NCBI RefSeq assembly: GCF_029439455.1
Contig: NZ_JAQFVG010000268.1
Location: 78,805-142,804 of the forward strand
Origin: Caballeronia sp. BR00000012568055
GTDB taxonomy: Bacteria > Pseudomonadota > Gammaproteobacteria > Burkholderiales > Burkholderiaceae
Reading direction: 5' to 3'
Length of the DNA stretch: 64,000 nt
Below the pieces are notes generated by a model. That model saw nothing but the letters and a program-made list of their open reading frames with translations, ran no database searches and was not told where the DNA came from. Made by a program: the position numbers and the translations under genes. This document shows positions 28,864-38,994 of the stretch, piece by piece; within the stretch, counting starts at the first letter, position 1, and each line of letters begins with the position of its first letter.

Positions 28864-29328
28864 CTATTTGTCCACTTCAGTACGCGTACCGCTGCTGCTG
28901 TCCGCCGCCGAACTGGCGCTGGACGCCTGCGTGCTCGATGCGCCCGTGCCCGTCGCCGACCATTCCTGCAACTTGCGGCCAGCCGATTGCAAACCCGCGC
29001 CGGTCGCGCTGGCGGCATTGTTGATCGCGGCATTGGTCGAACTCGCCGCATTGGCGAAATTCGCCTTCGCCGATTCGGTCACGCTGCTCGCGGACACATC
29101 GGGCACGTTGCCGGCGTTGTCGAGATTCTGCTGCGCGGATTGTTTCGCGGCATCGACCTTCTGGCCGACGTAGCTCGCCGCCTGATCGAACTTCTGGCCG
29201 GTCTGGCTCGCCAGATTGTTGAACGCGCTCGCGGCCTGTCCTGCCGTGGCGTCGTGCTTTTCGCATGCCGCGAGCACGGCGAGCGCCGTCAGCGCGAAAA
29301 CGATGCGTGTAGGTGCAGTCATTCGCAT
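28864..29328 (-). CDS. Ala/Ser-rich lipoprotein, hypothetical
   Basis: A 154-residue lipoprotein. Signal peptide with lipobox VLAAC (Cys about 22), then an Ala/Asn/Gln/Ser-rich helical region with spaced heptad-like units (QAASAFNNLASQTGQKFDQAASYVGQKVDAAKQ) similar to YjfN/LEA-like envelope proteins, and an Ala/Ser/Thr-rich tail. Functions for such proteins are not established. ATG 29328 or 29322; weak ribosome site. Its leader region contains the 13-bp tandem repeats. Confidence 0.8.
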   Translation of the reverse strand: MRMTAPTRIVFALTALAVLAACEKHDATAGQAASAFNNLASQTGQKFDQAASYVGQKVDAAKQSAQQNLDNAGNVPDVSASSVTESAKANFANAASSTNAAINNAASATGAGLQSAGRKLQEWSATGTGASSTQASSASSAADSSSGTRTEVDK

Positions 29329-29394
29329 GGTATTGCCTTAGGACTTGTGAATCGGGTACTTCGAACGTGCGCATTGACGCGCACTCCTACTTTT

Positions 29395-29433
29395 CGAGTT
29401 ATCTCGACGAGTTGCGTCGACGAGTTATCTCGA
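29395..29433. repeat. Three tandem 13-bp repeats in a divergent promoter region
   Basis: CGAGTTATCTCGA, CGAGTTGCGTCGA, CGAGTTATCTCGA, head to tail. Copies 1 and 3 are identical; copy 2 differs at three positions. The array lies between the minus-strand lipoprotein and the plus-strand DJ-1 gene. Confidence 0.9.
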
Positions 29434-29550
29434 AATTGCCGCCATCATACGCTGCCGACACACGCTGACCCGGAAACGCCCAAGATGCGGCGTACAGTAT
29501 CGATCGCAACATGACGGTCGAATGCACCCTTTCACTCCCGGAGACACGCG

Positions 29551-30132
29551 ATGGCTGCAAAGAAGATTCTCTTCCTCACCGGCGACTTTGCCGAGGACTA
29601 TGAAACGATGGTGCCGTTCCAGGCGCTGCTGGCCGTAGGCCATTCGGTCGATGCAGTGTGCCCCGGCAAAAAGAGCGGCGACACCATCAAGACGGCGATC
29701 CACGACTTCGAAGGCGATCAGACCTACACCGAAAAGCCGGGCCACCTGTTCCGCCTGAACGCCGCCTTCGACGATATCGATCCCGAGCGCTACGACGCCA
29801 TCGCGATTGCGGGCGGGCGCGCCCCGGAATATCTGCGCATGAACGAGCGCGTGCTCGAAGTCGTGCGGCACTTCGCGAAAGCGGGCAAGCCGGTCGCGGC
29901 GATCTGTCATGCAGCGCAACTGCTGGCGGCGGCGGGTGTGATCGAAGGCAAGCGTATTTCGGCCTATCCCGCCTGCGCGGCGGAAGTGCGGCTGGCCGGC
30001 GCGCAGTTCGCCGAGATTGCCGTGGACGACGCCATCACCGACGGCAATTTCGTCACCGCGCCGGCATGGCCCGCGCATCCCGCGTGGATTCGACAATTTC
30101 TTGCGTTGCTGGGCACGCGTATCGAGCTTTGA
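29551..30132 (+). CDS. DJ-1/PfpI-family protein
   Basis: A 193-residue protein of the class I glutamine amidotransferase-like DJ-1/PfpI family. The nucleophile elbow [10 protein letters not shown] carries the reactive Cys, preceded by [11 protein letters not shown] and followed by the partner region [11 protein letters not shown]. Members act as proteases, chaperones or glyoxalase/deglycase-like enzymes protecting against aldehyde damage. The precise activity is not readable. GGAG lies 12 bases before the ATG. Alone in its transcript. Confidence 0.93.
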   Translation: MAAKKILFLTGDFAEDYETMVPFQALLAVGHSVDAVCPGKKSGDTIKTAIHDFEGDQTYTEKPGHLFRLNAAFDDIDPERYDAIAIAGGRAPEYLRMNERVLEVVRHFAKAGKPVAAICHAAQLLAAAGVIEGKRISAYPACAAEVRLAGAQFAEIAVDDAITDGNFVTAPAWPAHPAWIRQFLALLGTRIEL

Positions 30133-30293
30133 GAAGTTTTTGGCAGGTCAGGCGCGCCAAAAGCCCGATTCGCCAACCCTGCGCTTTCAAATAGATTAAA
30201 TCTTCTACATTTAGGAGACTTCTGGTTCTGCGAGACTGCCGTCCTGAAATATATTCGCCGGCAGTCCCGCACTATCCTTCGAAGCCCTCCGCC

Positions 30294-30602
30294 ATGCTTT
30301 ACATGAATCTGTCTATCGCCCTCGTCGCAGGGATGATTATGTTCGAACCGTTCACCCGCGCTCCCGTCTCCCGTTTCACTACGCATCGCATGCGCCGCAA
30401 TTTGGCCAAGCGCTCGTACTATCAGGCTGGCATCGCATTTTTGGCGGCCTTGCTGGTTGGCACGAGTCAGCCTGCGCCGGAACGAATTTCCCCGGTTTTC
30501 GTGCTCGCCGTCGCCGCGTTGCTGCTGACGGCAAGCATCTATTGGGTGATCCGCGGTAAGCGTCTGCAGCGTCAGCGTCGCGTCTTCACGGACCTGTGCT
30601 GA
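30294..30602 (+). CDS. Small membrane protein, hypothetical
   Basis: A 102-residue protein with an N-terminal hydrophobic segment (LYMNLSIALVAGMIMF), a basic loop (RRNLAKRSYY) and two more helices (AGIAFLAALLVG; FVLAVAALLLTASIYWVI), ending in a basic tail. Looks like a three-helix membrane protein of unknown function. ATG 30303 is an alternative start. A strong terminator follows 35 bp after the stop, so it is a separate transcript. Confidence 0.65.
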   Translation: MLYMNLSIALVAGMIMFEPFTRAPVSRFTTHRMRRNLAKRSYYQAGIAFLAALLVGTSQPAPERISPVFVLAVAALLLTASIYWVIRGKRLQRQRRVFTDLC

Positions 30603-30637
30603 AATTTCGAGCAGTGCGATTCACGCGCAATCCAATT

Positions 30638-30662
30638 AAGGGCGGAATTTCCGCCCTTTTTT
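30638..30662 (+). terminator. Rho-independent terminator
   Basis: AAGGGCGG / CCGCCCTT stem with loop AATTT, running into six T, 36 bp after the stop of the small membrane protein gene. Confidence 0.92.
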
Positions 30663-30781
30663 GCGTCTGCACGCGCCTCTTCGTGGCTCATTCCAGGCTA
30701 ATTCGGCGTCCCTATCATGCGTTCTACCGATTAACGAATCAGGCACGACCACAACAGCGGCCTGTCGATGAGGAGCGCAAC

Positions 30782-31276
30782 ATGTCACCAGCAGCAATCA
30801 TTCACGGCACGCCGACCTGGGTTTGGGTACTGCTCGTTTTTCTGCTGATGCGCGGCTTCAAAGCCATGAAACCCGGCACGACACCGCTTTCGAAGCTCGC
30901 CATCATTCCGTTGATTTTCGCAGGCATGGGCCTGTCGCATCTCGCCGGATTGAGCGACGGACTCGTATGGATCGTCACGGCGGCAATCGGTATCGTGCTT
31001 GGTATGGTGATCGCGGCGCGCACGCACTTTGTCGTCGATCCCAACGCGCGCACCGTCACGCTCGCCGGTTCCATCGTGCCGATGGTGTTGATCGTCGCGA
31101 CCTTCGCCGCGAAATTCTGGCTCGGCTTCGAAACGGCGACGGCCACCGACGCCGCCTCACTCGCGATGTATCTCCAGATTGGCGCCGCGGTGTCGGGACT
31201 GGTCGCGGGCATCTTCGCCGGACGCTTCCTCACTTACTGGAAAGTGATGAACGCGCAGCGCGCGCTGACCGCCTGA
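30782..31276 (+). CDS. Integral membrane protein, function unknown (DUF6622-like)
   Basis: A 164-residue protein with about five membrane helices. It starts SPAAIIHGTPTWVWVLLVFLLMRGFKAM. GAGGAGCG just before the ATG at 30782 fixes the start; the longer open frame upstream crosses the terminator at 30.65 kb and is not coding. The general arrangement resembles DUF6622-type proteins, named from memory and not verified. No operon partner. Confidence 0.72.
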   Translation: MSPAAIIHGTPTWVWVLLVFLLMRGFKAMKPGTTPLSKLAIIPLIFAGMGLSHLAGLSDGLVWIVTAAIGIVLGMVIAARTHFVVDPNARTVTLAGSIVPMVLIVATFAAKFWLGFETATATDAASLAMYLQIGAAVSGLVAGIFAGRFLTYWKVMNAQRALTA

Positions 31277-31444
31277 GCATGCGAGCATCGATCAAACGCC
31301 GGTCATTTGGCCTATGCCGACCGGCTGATCGATTCCGCTGCGGCTTTGACGGTATCATCCTCGGGCGCTATATGACACGCGCCGCGGTGCACATCATCGT
31401 GTGATGCGTGCCGCCGAACTGTGTCAGCCCATTTAGAAGGTGTC

Positions 31445-32848
31445 ATGTCGAAGAACGCGGACGAATTGCCGGACGAACTGCTGGATGGACAAACCGAAGC
31501 ATCCACCGCGACACCCGACGACTCAGCGACCGAGCCGGCCTCCGCCGTGCGCACCGGCCCGCTTTCCGAAGCCAAACTATTCGGACGGCAGACGCCTCCT
31601 CCCGCTGCATCCACGACCACGCCGCCGCCTGCCGCCGCGCCGCTCGGCCACGCCATTCACGCACCCCACGCCAGCAGTTACCGCGCGCTCGCCGGTTTGC
31701 TGTGCGGGTACGCGCTGCTGATCACCGGCAACGGGCTGTTTCAGACACTCATTCCGCTGCGCGTGATCGAGTCGGGCCACTCGACCTTGCTCGTCGGCCT
31801 GATTCAATCGTTCTACTACCTGGGTTACGTGCTCGGCGCGGTGGCGAACCGGCGGCTGATCGACAGGATCGGGCAGCATCGGACCTTCGTGGCGTTTTCC
31901 GCCGCCGCCGCGATCCTCGCGCTCGCGTTCGGCGCAGCGCAGGAGCCATGGGAGCTGTGCGCGGTGCGGTTGATGACCGGCTTCGCTTTTATGGGCTTGT
32001 ACACGTCGATCGAAAGCTGGCTCAACGGGACCGTGGAAAACGAAAAGCGCGGGCAGGTATTCGGCTCGTATGCCGCGATCAACTATCTCGCCGTGGGTTC
32101 GGGCCAGTTTCTGCTGAACGTGGGCGCAGGAAGCGGCGGCCAGCAATTCTCGGTCGCCGCTGCGCTGTTCGCCGCTGCGGTGCTGCCCGTCACCTTGCTC
32201 GAAGGCTGGCCCGTCAAGGTCGCCGATGCCAACCTCGACCGCGTGCCCGCCGGCACCTGGCGCGAAAGCCTGCGCGAAATGATGGCCGCTGCGCCATTGG
32301 CGGTGCCGGGCTGCATTCTCGCGGGCTTCATCTACAGCAGCTTCTACGCGATGATGCCCGTCTATCTCCAGCGCACGGGATTCTCGACCAGCGAACTCGC
32401 AACCTTTATGGGTATCGCGTTGATCGGCGCGCTGCTGCCGCAATGGCCGATGGGCCGCCTCTCGGATCGCGTGGACCGGCGTCGTCTGGTGTACTACACG
32501 GCGACGATTTCCGCGGCGCTAAGCGTCGTTCTGTTCGCGCTGGATTTCCGCATCGTCACCTGGTGCGCGACGCTGACCTACGTGGCCGTCACGTTCACGA
32601 CGTACGGACTAATCGTGTCGCACGTGCATGACCGTACCGAGGCGCATCTGCGCGTAGCCATTTCCGCGACGCTTCTGGTGCTGTTCTCGCTGGGCGGCAT
32701 GGTCGGGCCTGCGCTCTCGTCCGCTCTGATGACGCTGATCGGGCCACGCGGCTTCTTTCTTTTCAACGCGCTCTCATGCGCACTGCTCGCGCTGTGCGCT
32801 CGCCGCGCGCTCGGTTTGAAGCTGGCAAATAGGCACGCTGAAACATAA
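31445..32848 (+). CDS. MFS transporter with hydrophilic N-terminal extension
   Basis: A 467-residue major facilitator superfamily protein with 12 membrane helices beginning near residue 80 (YRALAGLLCGYALLITGNG). The MFS signature after helix 2 is ANRRLIDRIGQHR, and the equivalent in the second half is MGRLSDRVDRRRL. The first ~75 residues are Pro/Ala/Thr/Asp-rich and cytoplasmic. The general pattern is like YcaD-type transporters. The ATG at 31445 is preceded by GAAGG; the GTG at 31421 is less likely. Substrate unknown. Confidence 0.9.
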   Translation: MSKNADELPDELLDGQTEASTATPDDSATEPASAVRTGPLSEAKLFGRQTPPPAASTTTPPPAAAPLGHAIHAPHASSYRALAGLLCGYALLITGNGLFQTLIPLRVIESGHSTLLVGLIQSFYYLGYVLGAVANRRLIDRIGQHRTFVAFSAAAAILALAFGAAQEPWELCAVRLMTGFAFMGLYTSIESWLNGTVENEKRGQVFGSYAAINYLAVGSGQFLLNVGAGSGGQQFSVAAALFAAAVLPVTLLEGWPVKVADANLDRVPAGTWRESLREMMAAAPLAVPGCILAGFIYSSFYAMMPVYLQRTGFSTSELATFMGIALIGALLPQWPMGRLSDRVDRRRLVYYTATISAALSVVLFALDFRIVTWCATLTYVAVTFTTYGLIVSHVHDRTEAHLRVAISATLLVLFSLGGMVGPALSSALMTLIGPRGFFLFNALSCALLALCARRALGLKLANRHAET

Positions 32849-33127
32849 TTGATTGGCTGTCTAATTCGTGTCCACCGCTTTATGCAGCCGCATTTGATCG
32901 AAATGCGTATCCAGATAGTGCATCGGTTGCAAACATCGATAGCTTCGAAAATTACTTTTTGAAATCAAACCGTGTCTAGAGTAGTTCCTCAGTTTTTGGT
33001 GTTTGGAGCGGTTTTCATAATTAACGACGTCTTCCGGCCGCATTAAAGGCATCGACAAAAATTGCACAGCGCGCTTTTGCAGTTGGAAAGAATAGGAAAA
33101 TGCGTCGCCAATCAAAAAACCGTGGGC
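32849..33127. other. AT-richer intergenic region after the MFS gene
   Basis: About 280 bp of sequence distinctly richer in A/T than its surroundings. A minus-strand open frame covers it, but that frame also runs across the promoter and terminator hairpins at 33.13-33.30 kb and has no recognisable protein features, so I do not call a gene. I see nothing else in it. Confidence 0.6.
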
Positions 33128-33160
33128 GAAAAAAAAGGCGCTACGTTTCCGTAGCGCCTT
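33128..33160 (-). terminator. Strong Rho-independent terminator (3' end of the candidate small RNA)
   Basis: An 11-bp perfect stem with a 4-base loop, followed on the minus strand by eight T. On the plus strand only a few A follow, so it does not serve the MFS gene. Confidence 0.88.
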
Positions 33161-33262
33161 AAAAGTTCTAGCCATTCCGAGGGCCGTGCTAGAACCTGAG
33201 AGCCGGTGATCGATTGAAGAGGCGGAAAGTGTCACGCACGTCGCACAATTCTTTCGAAATTG
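33128..33262 (-). ncRNA. Candidate small RNA, about 135 nt
   Basis: A complete transcription unit can be read on the minus strand. The promoter is TTGACT (33292-33297), 17 bases, AAAAAT (33269-33274), giving a start near 33262. Two hairpins follow: GTTCTAGC / GCTAGAAC (33165-33172 with 33188-33195), then an 11-bp stem AAGGCGCTACG / CGTAGCGCCTT with loop TTTC on the plus strand (33135-33160), ending in eight U. No minus-strand gene lies upstream that would need this terminator. An inverted repeat TTGGGC-N4-GCCCAA (33313-33328) sits upstream of the -35. Identity and targets unknown. Confidence 0.65.
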
Positions 33263-33268
33263 GATTCC

Positions 33269-33328
33269 ATTTTTTCCGGGATCGCTGCCCAAGTCAAGCA
33301 AAATCTCCGAGATTGGGCAAGTGCCCAA
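33269..33328 (-). promoter_or_regulatory. Promoter and operator-like palindrome of the candidate small RNA
   Basis: TTGACT-17-AAAAAT plus the palindrome TTGGGC-AAGT-GCCCAA centred about 58 bases before the predicted start, a typical activator position. A third half-site GCCCAA (33287-33292) touches the -35 element. Confidence 0.55.
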
Positions 33329-33472
33329 AAACTTTCGTCATACGCTGATGGTAAAAAAAGCTCACCGTGAAAGCGACTAAAGCCCGAGCCTTGCATGGCT
33401 TGCAAGTTTTATCGCTAGTCCGAGTAGAATCACATCGAAGCTTTTTTCAAAACGATGTTTCACAAAACCTAA

Positions 33473-34297
33473 ATGCAAACACCCAAAGAGCTGACGCCGG
33501 GCCGCGTTCGAGAGAAAGACGGCGAGGAAGTCACCGCGCTGGCGCGGGGTCTCGACGTTCTGCGGCGCATCGCGACTGCTGACGCGCCGGTCAGTAATCG
33601 CGAGCTGACCGAATGGACGGGTATTCCAAAGCCAACCGTGTCACGGATTACTGCGACACTTGTCAACACGGGCTTGCTACTGCGTCTGCCTGATAGCGAA
33701 CGTTTTGTTTTGACCGCATCCGTTCTCGAACTGAGCAACGGATTTTTACGCAATTTCGATATTCGTGCACGCGCGCGGCCATTTTTGATCGCGTTGGCCG
33801 AGAAAACCGGCATGTCGGTTCATCTTGGCGTGCGCGACCGGCTCGATATGGTCGTGATCGATTCGATCCGTCCGCGCTCCGCCGTGCTGGTGTCGCGGCT
33901 CGAAATCGGCGGGCGGATGGACATGGCTCGCACGTCGGTCGGGCGCGCGTATCTGTCGGTGTTGCCGGATGCCGAACGGCGCGATTTGATCACCAGCCTG
34001 CAGATTGCGTCCGGCGACGACTGGCCGGCGATCGCCAACGGCTTGCAGCGAGGGCTTGAAGAAACCCGCCGTCTGGGCTTTGCGATTTCCATCGGCGAAT
34101 GGCATCACGGACTCAACGCGATCGCGGCAGGCTTTGTCGGGCCGTCGGAGGAGCGCTATTCGGTCAACTGCGGCGGCGCGGCGCATCAGTGCCCGCGCGA
34201 CGTGCTGATCGAAACCGTCGCGCCCGCCTTGCTCGAATGCGTCGCCGATATCGTGCGTGAGATCGGCGGCAAGCCCGTCGCACCTTTCTCCGGATAA
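33473..34297 (+). CDS. IclR-family transcriptional regulator
   Basis: A 274-residue regulator. The N-terminal winged helix (ARGLDVLRRIATADAPVSNRELTEWTGIPKPTVSRITATL) is followed by the IclR effector domain (VHLGVRDRLDMVVIDSI, and GFAISIGEWHHGLNAIAAGFV). IclR proteins usually control catabolic operons for aromatic or small carboxylic acids, but no such operon is adjacent. The next gene on the same strand is the RND efflux operon, 227 bp away, a possible target. Short repeats (CAAAACGATGTTTCACAAAAC) just before the ATG could be an autoregulatory site. Confidence 0.92.
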   Translation: MQTPKELTPGRVREKDGEEVTALARGLDVLRRIATADAPVSNRELTEWTGIPKPTVSRITATLVNTGLLLRLPDSERFVLTASVLELSNGFLRNFDIRARARPFLIALAEKTGMSVHLGVRDRLDMVVIDSIRPRSAVLVSRLEIGGRMDMARTSVGRAYLSVLPDAERRDLITSLQIASGDDWPAIANGLQRGLEETRRLGFAISIGEWHHGLNAIAAGFVGPSEERYSVNCGGAAHQCPRDVLIETVAPALLECVADIVREIGGKPVAPFSG

Positions 34298-34524
34298 GGT
34301 GCATGTAACAGTCGTAATCAGCCGAAAGAATGACCGGTGGACGACCCCGGATGCGGGACGTAGCATCATGCTTCGCGCGACCGGGTTCCGGACCGTGCAG
34401 CAGCGGCCGTATCGGAAAACGCACGGAACCGTTGCCCCCTGGCTCGGTTTCCTAACCATCTTCGCGTATCCGCCCGCGCCCATCCGCGCCATGTAACAGA
34501 TTCGAAAGACCAGCCAGCGAACCG

Positions 34525-35859
34525 ATGGACGACCAAAAGAATCCTCAGCAGCCGCAGCGCCCGACGCCTGTGCAGCCTCCCGTCACGCCCACCCCGCCTC
34601 GCCGCCGCCGTATCGTGCCGCTGGTCGTCGCGCTTCTGATCATCGGTGGCGCGATTGCGTGGTGGCATCCGTGGAATCGTGGCACGCCGACCACGCCCGG
34701 CGCGCAGCCGGAAGCGCGTCAAAGCGGCGGCCGTCGCGGCGGCGCGATGAACATGCCGCAGCCGGTGCATGTGGCAACCGTCACGCAAGGTGAGATGCCC
34801 GTCGTCATCAATTCGCTGGGCACGGTGACACCGCTTGCCAACGTCACGGTCAAAACGCAACTGAACGGCATTCTCACGGCGGTCGCGTTTCAGGAAGGCC
34901 AGATGGTCAAAAAGGGCGATGTGCTCGCGCAGATCGACCCGCGTCCGTATGAAATCTCGCTGCGCAACGCCGAAGGCACGCTCGCGAAAGATCAGGCGCT
35001 GCTGCAAACCGCGCGGCTCGATCTTCAGCGCTACCAGACGCTGCTCTCGCAGGATTCCATCGCCAAGCAACAAGTCGATACGCAAGCCTCGCTCGTCAAA
35101 CAGTACGAAGGCGCGGTCAAGTCCGATCAGGCCAATGTCGATACCTACAAGCTCGATCTCACCTACGCGCGCATCACCGCGCCGGTGTCGGGGCGCGTGG
35201 GCCTGCGTCAGGTCGATCCGGGCAACTACGTGACCACGGGCGACACGAATGGTGTCGTCGTCATCACGCAGTTGCAGCCGATCAGCGTGATCTTCACCAC
35301 ATCGGAAGACAATCTCAGCGCCATTCTCAAGCCGCTGCATGCGGGCACGAAGATGTCGGTGACCGCGTACGACCGCGCGAATACCACGGCGCTCGAATCC
35401 GGCTATCTGGAAACGGTGGACAATCAGATCGATACCACCACCGGCACCGTCAAGCTGCGCGCCACCTTCGACAACAAGGGTCTCGGCCTTTTCCCGAATC
35501 AGTTCGTCAATACCAAGCTGCTGGTCGATGTAGTCAAGAACGCGACCATCGTGCCGACTTCGGCGGTGCTGAACGGCTCGTCGGGCGCGTTCGTATATGT
35601 GGCGAAGGACGACAACACGGTGACCGTGCGCAACGTCAAAACCGGCCCGGTCGATGGCGAACGCACCAGCATCAAGTCCGGTCTTCAGGTCGGCGAGCGC
35701 GTGGTGATCGACGGATCGGATCGGTTGAAGGAAGGCGCGAAGATCACGATTCCGGCGGACAAGCCGAAGGCCGCTTCGGGCGCGTCTGCTGCGGTGCCGG
35801 CTTCAGCGGCTTCGGCGGCGTCGGGCGCGCATCACCATCGCCGTCAGCAACCGCAGTAA
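34525..35859 (+). CDS. RND efflux periplasmic adaptor (MdtA-like)
   Basis: A 444-residue membrane-fusion protein: cytoplasmic Pro-rich N-terminus, a single membrane anchor (about residues 30-47), biotinyl-lipoyl/HlyD hairpin (VTVKTQLNGILTAVAFQEGQMVKKGDVLAQID), beta-barrel and membrane-proximal domains (YARITAPVSGRVGLRQVDPGN). The Ala/Ser-rich C-terminus ends HHHRRQQPQ. It links the two permeases below to an outer-membrane channel. First gene of an mdtABC-like operon; only 9 bp separate it from the next gene. The E. coli operon exports novobiocin and bile salts; substrates here unknown. Confidence 0.93.
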   Translation: MDDQKNPQQPQRPTPVQPPVTPTPPRRRRIVPLVVALLIIGGAIAWWHPWNRGTPTTPGAQPEARQSGGRRGGAMNMPQPVHVATVTQGEMPVVINSLGTVTPLANVTVKTQLNGILTAVAFQEGQMVKKGDVLAQIDPRPYEISLRNAEGTLAKDQALLQTARLDLQRYQTLLSQDSIAKQQVDTQASLVKQYEGAVKSDQANVDTYKLDLTYARITAPVSGRVGLRQVDPGNYVTTGDTNGVVVITQLQPISVIFTTSEDNLSAILKPLHAGTKMSVTAYDRANTTALESGYLETVDNQIDTTTGTVKLRATFDNKGLGLFPNQFVNTKLLVDVVKNATIVPTSAVLNGSSGAFVYVAKDDNTVTVRNVKTGPVDGERTSIKSGLQVGERVVIDGSDRLKEGAKITIPADKPKAASGASAAVPASAASAASGAHHHRRQQPQ

Positions 35860-35868
35860 GCGCACGAC

Positions 35869-38800
35869 ATGAATCCGTCACGCCTCTTTATTCTGCGTCC
35901 GGTCGGCACGGCGTTGCTGATGGCGGCGATCATGCTGGTCGGCCTGGTCGCGCTGCGCTTTCTGCCGCTGTCCGCCCTGCCCGCCGTCGACTACCCGACC
36001 ATTCAGGTGCAGACGTTCTATCCGGGCGCATCGCCCGATGTGATGACGTCCAGCGTCACCGCGCCGCTCGAAAAGCAGTTCGGGCAGATGGCGAGTCTGA
36101 ATCAGATGTCCTCGCAAAGCTCGGCGGGGTCGTCGGTGATTACCTTGCAGTTCAGTCTCGATCTGCCGCTGGATATCGCCGAACAGGAAGTGCAGGCGGC
36201 GATCAACGCGGCGGGCAATCTGCTGCCCTCCGACCTGCCCGCGCCGCCGATCTACGCCAAGGTCAATCCCGCCGACGCGCCGATCATCACGCTCGCGGTC
36301 AGCTCCAAAACGCTGCCGCTCACGCAAGTTCAGGATCTCGCGGATACGCGTCTCGCGCAGAAAATTTCGCAGGTGGCGGGCGTGGGTCTGGTGTCGGTCA
36401 GCGGCGGCAATCGCCCGGCCGTGCGCATTCAGGCGAACACGCGCGCGCTGGCCTCGTACGGGCTGAATATCGACGATCTGCGCACGACGATTTCGAACCT
36501 CAACGTCAACACGCCGAAGGGCAATTTCGACGGTCCGTCGCGCGCGTACACCATCAACGCCAACGATCAGTTGACCGATGCGGACGCCTATAAGAGCGCG
36601 GTGGTCGCGTATCGCAGCGGGCGTCCGGTCATGCTCACGGATGTGGCGACCATCGTTCAGGGCCCGGAAAATACCAAGCTCGGCGCGTGGGTCGATTCCA
36701 CGCCCGCGATCATTCTGAACGTGCAGCGTCAGCCGGGCGCGAACGTCATTCAAGTGGTCGATGGCATCAAGAAGCTGCTGCCGGGCTTGCAGCAATCGCT
36801 GCCCGCCGCGCTCGACGTGCGCGTGGTCACCGACCGCACCACCACCATTCGCGCCTCCGTGCGCGACGTGCAGTTCGAACTGGCGCTGTCCGTGGTGCTG
36901 GTCGTGCTGGTGATCTACCTGTTCCTCGCCAACGTCTACGCGACCATCATCCCGAGCTTGTCGGTGCCGCTTTCGCTGGTCGGCACGCTGGCCGTCATGT
37001 ATCTGTGCGGCTTCTCGCTCGACAATCTATCGCTGATGGCGCTGACCATCGCGACCGGCTTCGTGGTGGATGACGCCATCGTGATGATCGAAAATATCGC
37101 GCGATACGTCGAAGAAGGCGAACCACCGCTGGAAGCGGCGCTCAAGGGCTCGAAGCAGATCGGCTTCACCATCATCTCGCTGACGGTTTCGCTGATCGCG
37201 GTGCTGATTCCGCTGCTCTTTATGGGCGATGTGGTCGGCCGCCTGTTCCACGAATTCGCGATTACGCTGGCCGTGACCATCGTCATTTCGGCGATCGTCT
37301 CGCTCACGCTGGTGCCGATGATGTGCGCCAAACTGCTGCGCCACACGCCGCCGAAGGACAGCAAGCGCTTCGAGGCGCGCGCGCATCGGGCTATCGATTA
37401 TGTGATCGGGCGATACGCGGTCGCGCTGAACTGGGTGCTGGAGCGTCAGCGCGCGACGATGTTCGTCTTCGTGCTCACGCTGATCCTCACCGCTGTTCTG
37501 TACATCTACATTCCGAAGGGCTTTTTCCCGACGCAGGATACCGGCGTGATTCAGGCCATCACGCAGGCGCCGCAGGCGGCGTCGTATCAGGCAGTGGCGG
37601 AGCAGCAGCAGGCGCTGGCGAAGAAGATTCTGGAGAATCCGGATGTCGAAAGTCTGACCTCGTTCATTGGCGTGGACGGGACGAATATCACGCTGAACAG
37701 CGGGCGCATGCTGATCAATCTGAAGCCGCGCGATGATCGTGACAATACGTCGAGCGAAATCATCCGCACGATTCAGAGCCAGGTGGCGGATATTCCCGGC
37801 ATCAAACTGTATATGCAACCGGTGCAGGATCTGACGATCGATTCAACCGTGAGTCCGACGCAATATCAATTCATGCTGACCGACCCGAACGCGACCGAAT
37901 TCGCGGAATGGGTGCCGAAGCTCGTCGATCGCTTGCAGCACACGTCGATCCTCACCGACGTCGCCACGGATTTGCAGCAGAACGGTCAGTCCGTCTACAT
38001 CGAAATCGATCGCGCGACGGCGGCGCGCTTCGGCATTACGCCCGCCACGGTCGATAACGCGCTTTACGATGCCTTCGGTCAGCGCATCATTTCGACCATC
38101 TTCACGCAGTCGAACCAGTACCGCGTGATTCTCGAAGCCGAGCCGAGCGAAGCGCATTACAGCGAGATTCTCAACGGCATCTATCTGCCCTCGTCCACCG
38201 CGACGAACGGGCAAGTGCCGCTGTCGTCCATCGCGACCTTCCACGAGCGCGCCGCGCCTTTGCTGGTCACGCACCTCGGGCAGTTCCCGGCGACGACGGT
38301 GTCGTTCAATCTCGCCAAGGGTGAATCGCTGGGCGCGGCGGTGAAGGCGATCGAGCAGGCGAAGAACGATATCGGCTTGCCCGCTTCGTTCCAGATTCGT
38401 TTTCAGGGCGCGGCGCTGGCGTTTCAGGCGTCGCTATCGAACGAACTGTTCCTGATTCTCGCTGCCATCGTGACGATGTATATCGTGCTCGGCGTGCTGT
38501 ACGAGAGCTTTATCCATCCGATCACCATTCTGTCCACGCTGCCGTCCGCGGGCGTCGGCGCGCTGCTCTCGCTGATGATTACGGGCAACGATCTGGACAT
38601 CATCGGCATTATCGGCATCGTGCTGTTGATCGGGATCGTGAAGAAGAACGCGATCATGATGATCGACTTCGCGCTCGAAGCGGAGCGCGATCAGGGCAAG
38701 CCGCCGCGCGAAGCGATTTTTCAGGCGTGTCTGCTGCGCTTCCGCCCCATTCTCATGACGACGATGGCCGCGCTGCTCGGCGCGTTGCCGCTCATGTTGG

Positions 38801-38991
38801 GCTGGGGCGCGGGTTCGGAATTGCGGCGGCCGCTGGGTATCGCGATTGTCGGCGGCTTGATCGTGTCGCAGTTGCTGACGCTGTTCACCACGCCGGTGAT
38901 CTACCTCGGCTTCGAATCGCTCAGCCGCCGCTTGCGTGCGCGTTTCGGGCATCACATCAATCCGTCGCGGCCCGCGCGTGATGAGGGTTAA
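35869..38991 (+). CDS. RND multidrug efflux permease, MdtB-like
   Basis: A 1040-residue HAE1-type RND transporter with twelve helices and two large periplasmic loops. The proton-relay motif is intact in helix 4 ([15 protein letters not shown]), with the Lys-containing helix 10 region ([19 protein letters not shown]). In E. coli, MdtB and MdtC form a B2C heterotrimer; the pair of paralogous permease genes here supports the same. Three bases separate it from the second permease gene, and the GCGATGAAC context contains that gene's start. No truncation or frameshift seen. Confidence 0.95.
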   Translation: MNPSRLFILRPVGTALLMAAIMLVGLVALRFLPLSALPAVDYPTIQVQTFYPGASPDVMTSSVTAPLEKQFGQMASLNQMSSQSSAGSSVITLQFSLDLPLDIAEQEVQAAINAAGNLLPSDLPAPPIYAKVNPADAPIITLAVSSKTLPLTQVQDLADTRLAQKISQVAGVGLVSVSGGNRPAVRIQANTRALASYGLNIDDLRTTISNLNVNTPKGNFDGPSRAYTINANDQLTDADAYKSAVVAYRSGRPVMLTDVATIVQGPENTKLGAWVDSTPAIILNVQRQPGANVIQVVDGIKKLLPGLQQSLPAALDVRVVTDRTTTIRASVRDVQFELALSVVLVVLVIYLFLANVYATIIPSLSVPLSLVGTLAVMYLCGFSLDNLSLMALTIATGFVVDDAIVMIENIARYVEEGEPPLEAALKGSKQIGFTIISLTVSLIAVLIPLLFMGDVVGRLFHEFAITLAVTIVISAIVSLTLVPMMCAKLLRHTPPKDSKRFEARAHRAIDYVIGRYAVALNWVLERQRATMFVFVLTLILTAVLYIYIPKGFFPTQDTGVIQAITQAPQAASYQAVAEQQQALAKKILENPDVESLTSFIGVDGTNITLNSGRMLINLKPRDDRDNTSSEIIRTIQSQVADIPGIKLYMQPVQDLTIDSTVSPTQYQFMLTDPNATEFAEWVPKLVDRLQHTSILTDVATDLQQNGQSVYIEIDRATAARFGITPATVDNALYDAFGQRIISTIFTQSNQYRVILEAEPSEAHYSEILNGIYLPSSTATNGQVPLSSIATFHERAAPLLVTHLGQFPATTVSFNLAKGESLGAAVKAIEQAKNDIGLPASFQIRFQGAALAFQASLSNELFLILAAIVTMYIVLGVLYESFIHPITILSTLPSAGVGALLSLMITGNDLDIIGIIGIVLLIGIVKKNAIMMIDFALEAERDQGKPPREAIFQACLLRFRPILMTTMAALLGALPLMLGWGAGSELRRPLGIAIVGGLIVSQLLTLFTTPVIYLGFESLSRRLRARFGHHINPSRPARDEG

Positions 38992-38994
38992 GCG

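Noticed and set aside
32861..33328. 155-codon minus-strand open frame
   Set aside because: It runs through a promoter, two hairpins and a strong terminator, has no ribosome site and no protein-family features; the RNA-gene reading is better.
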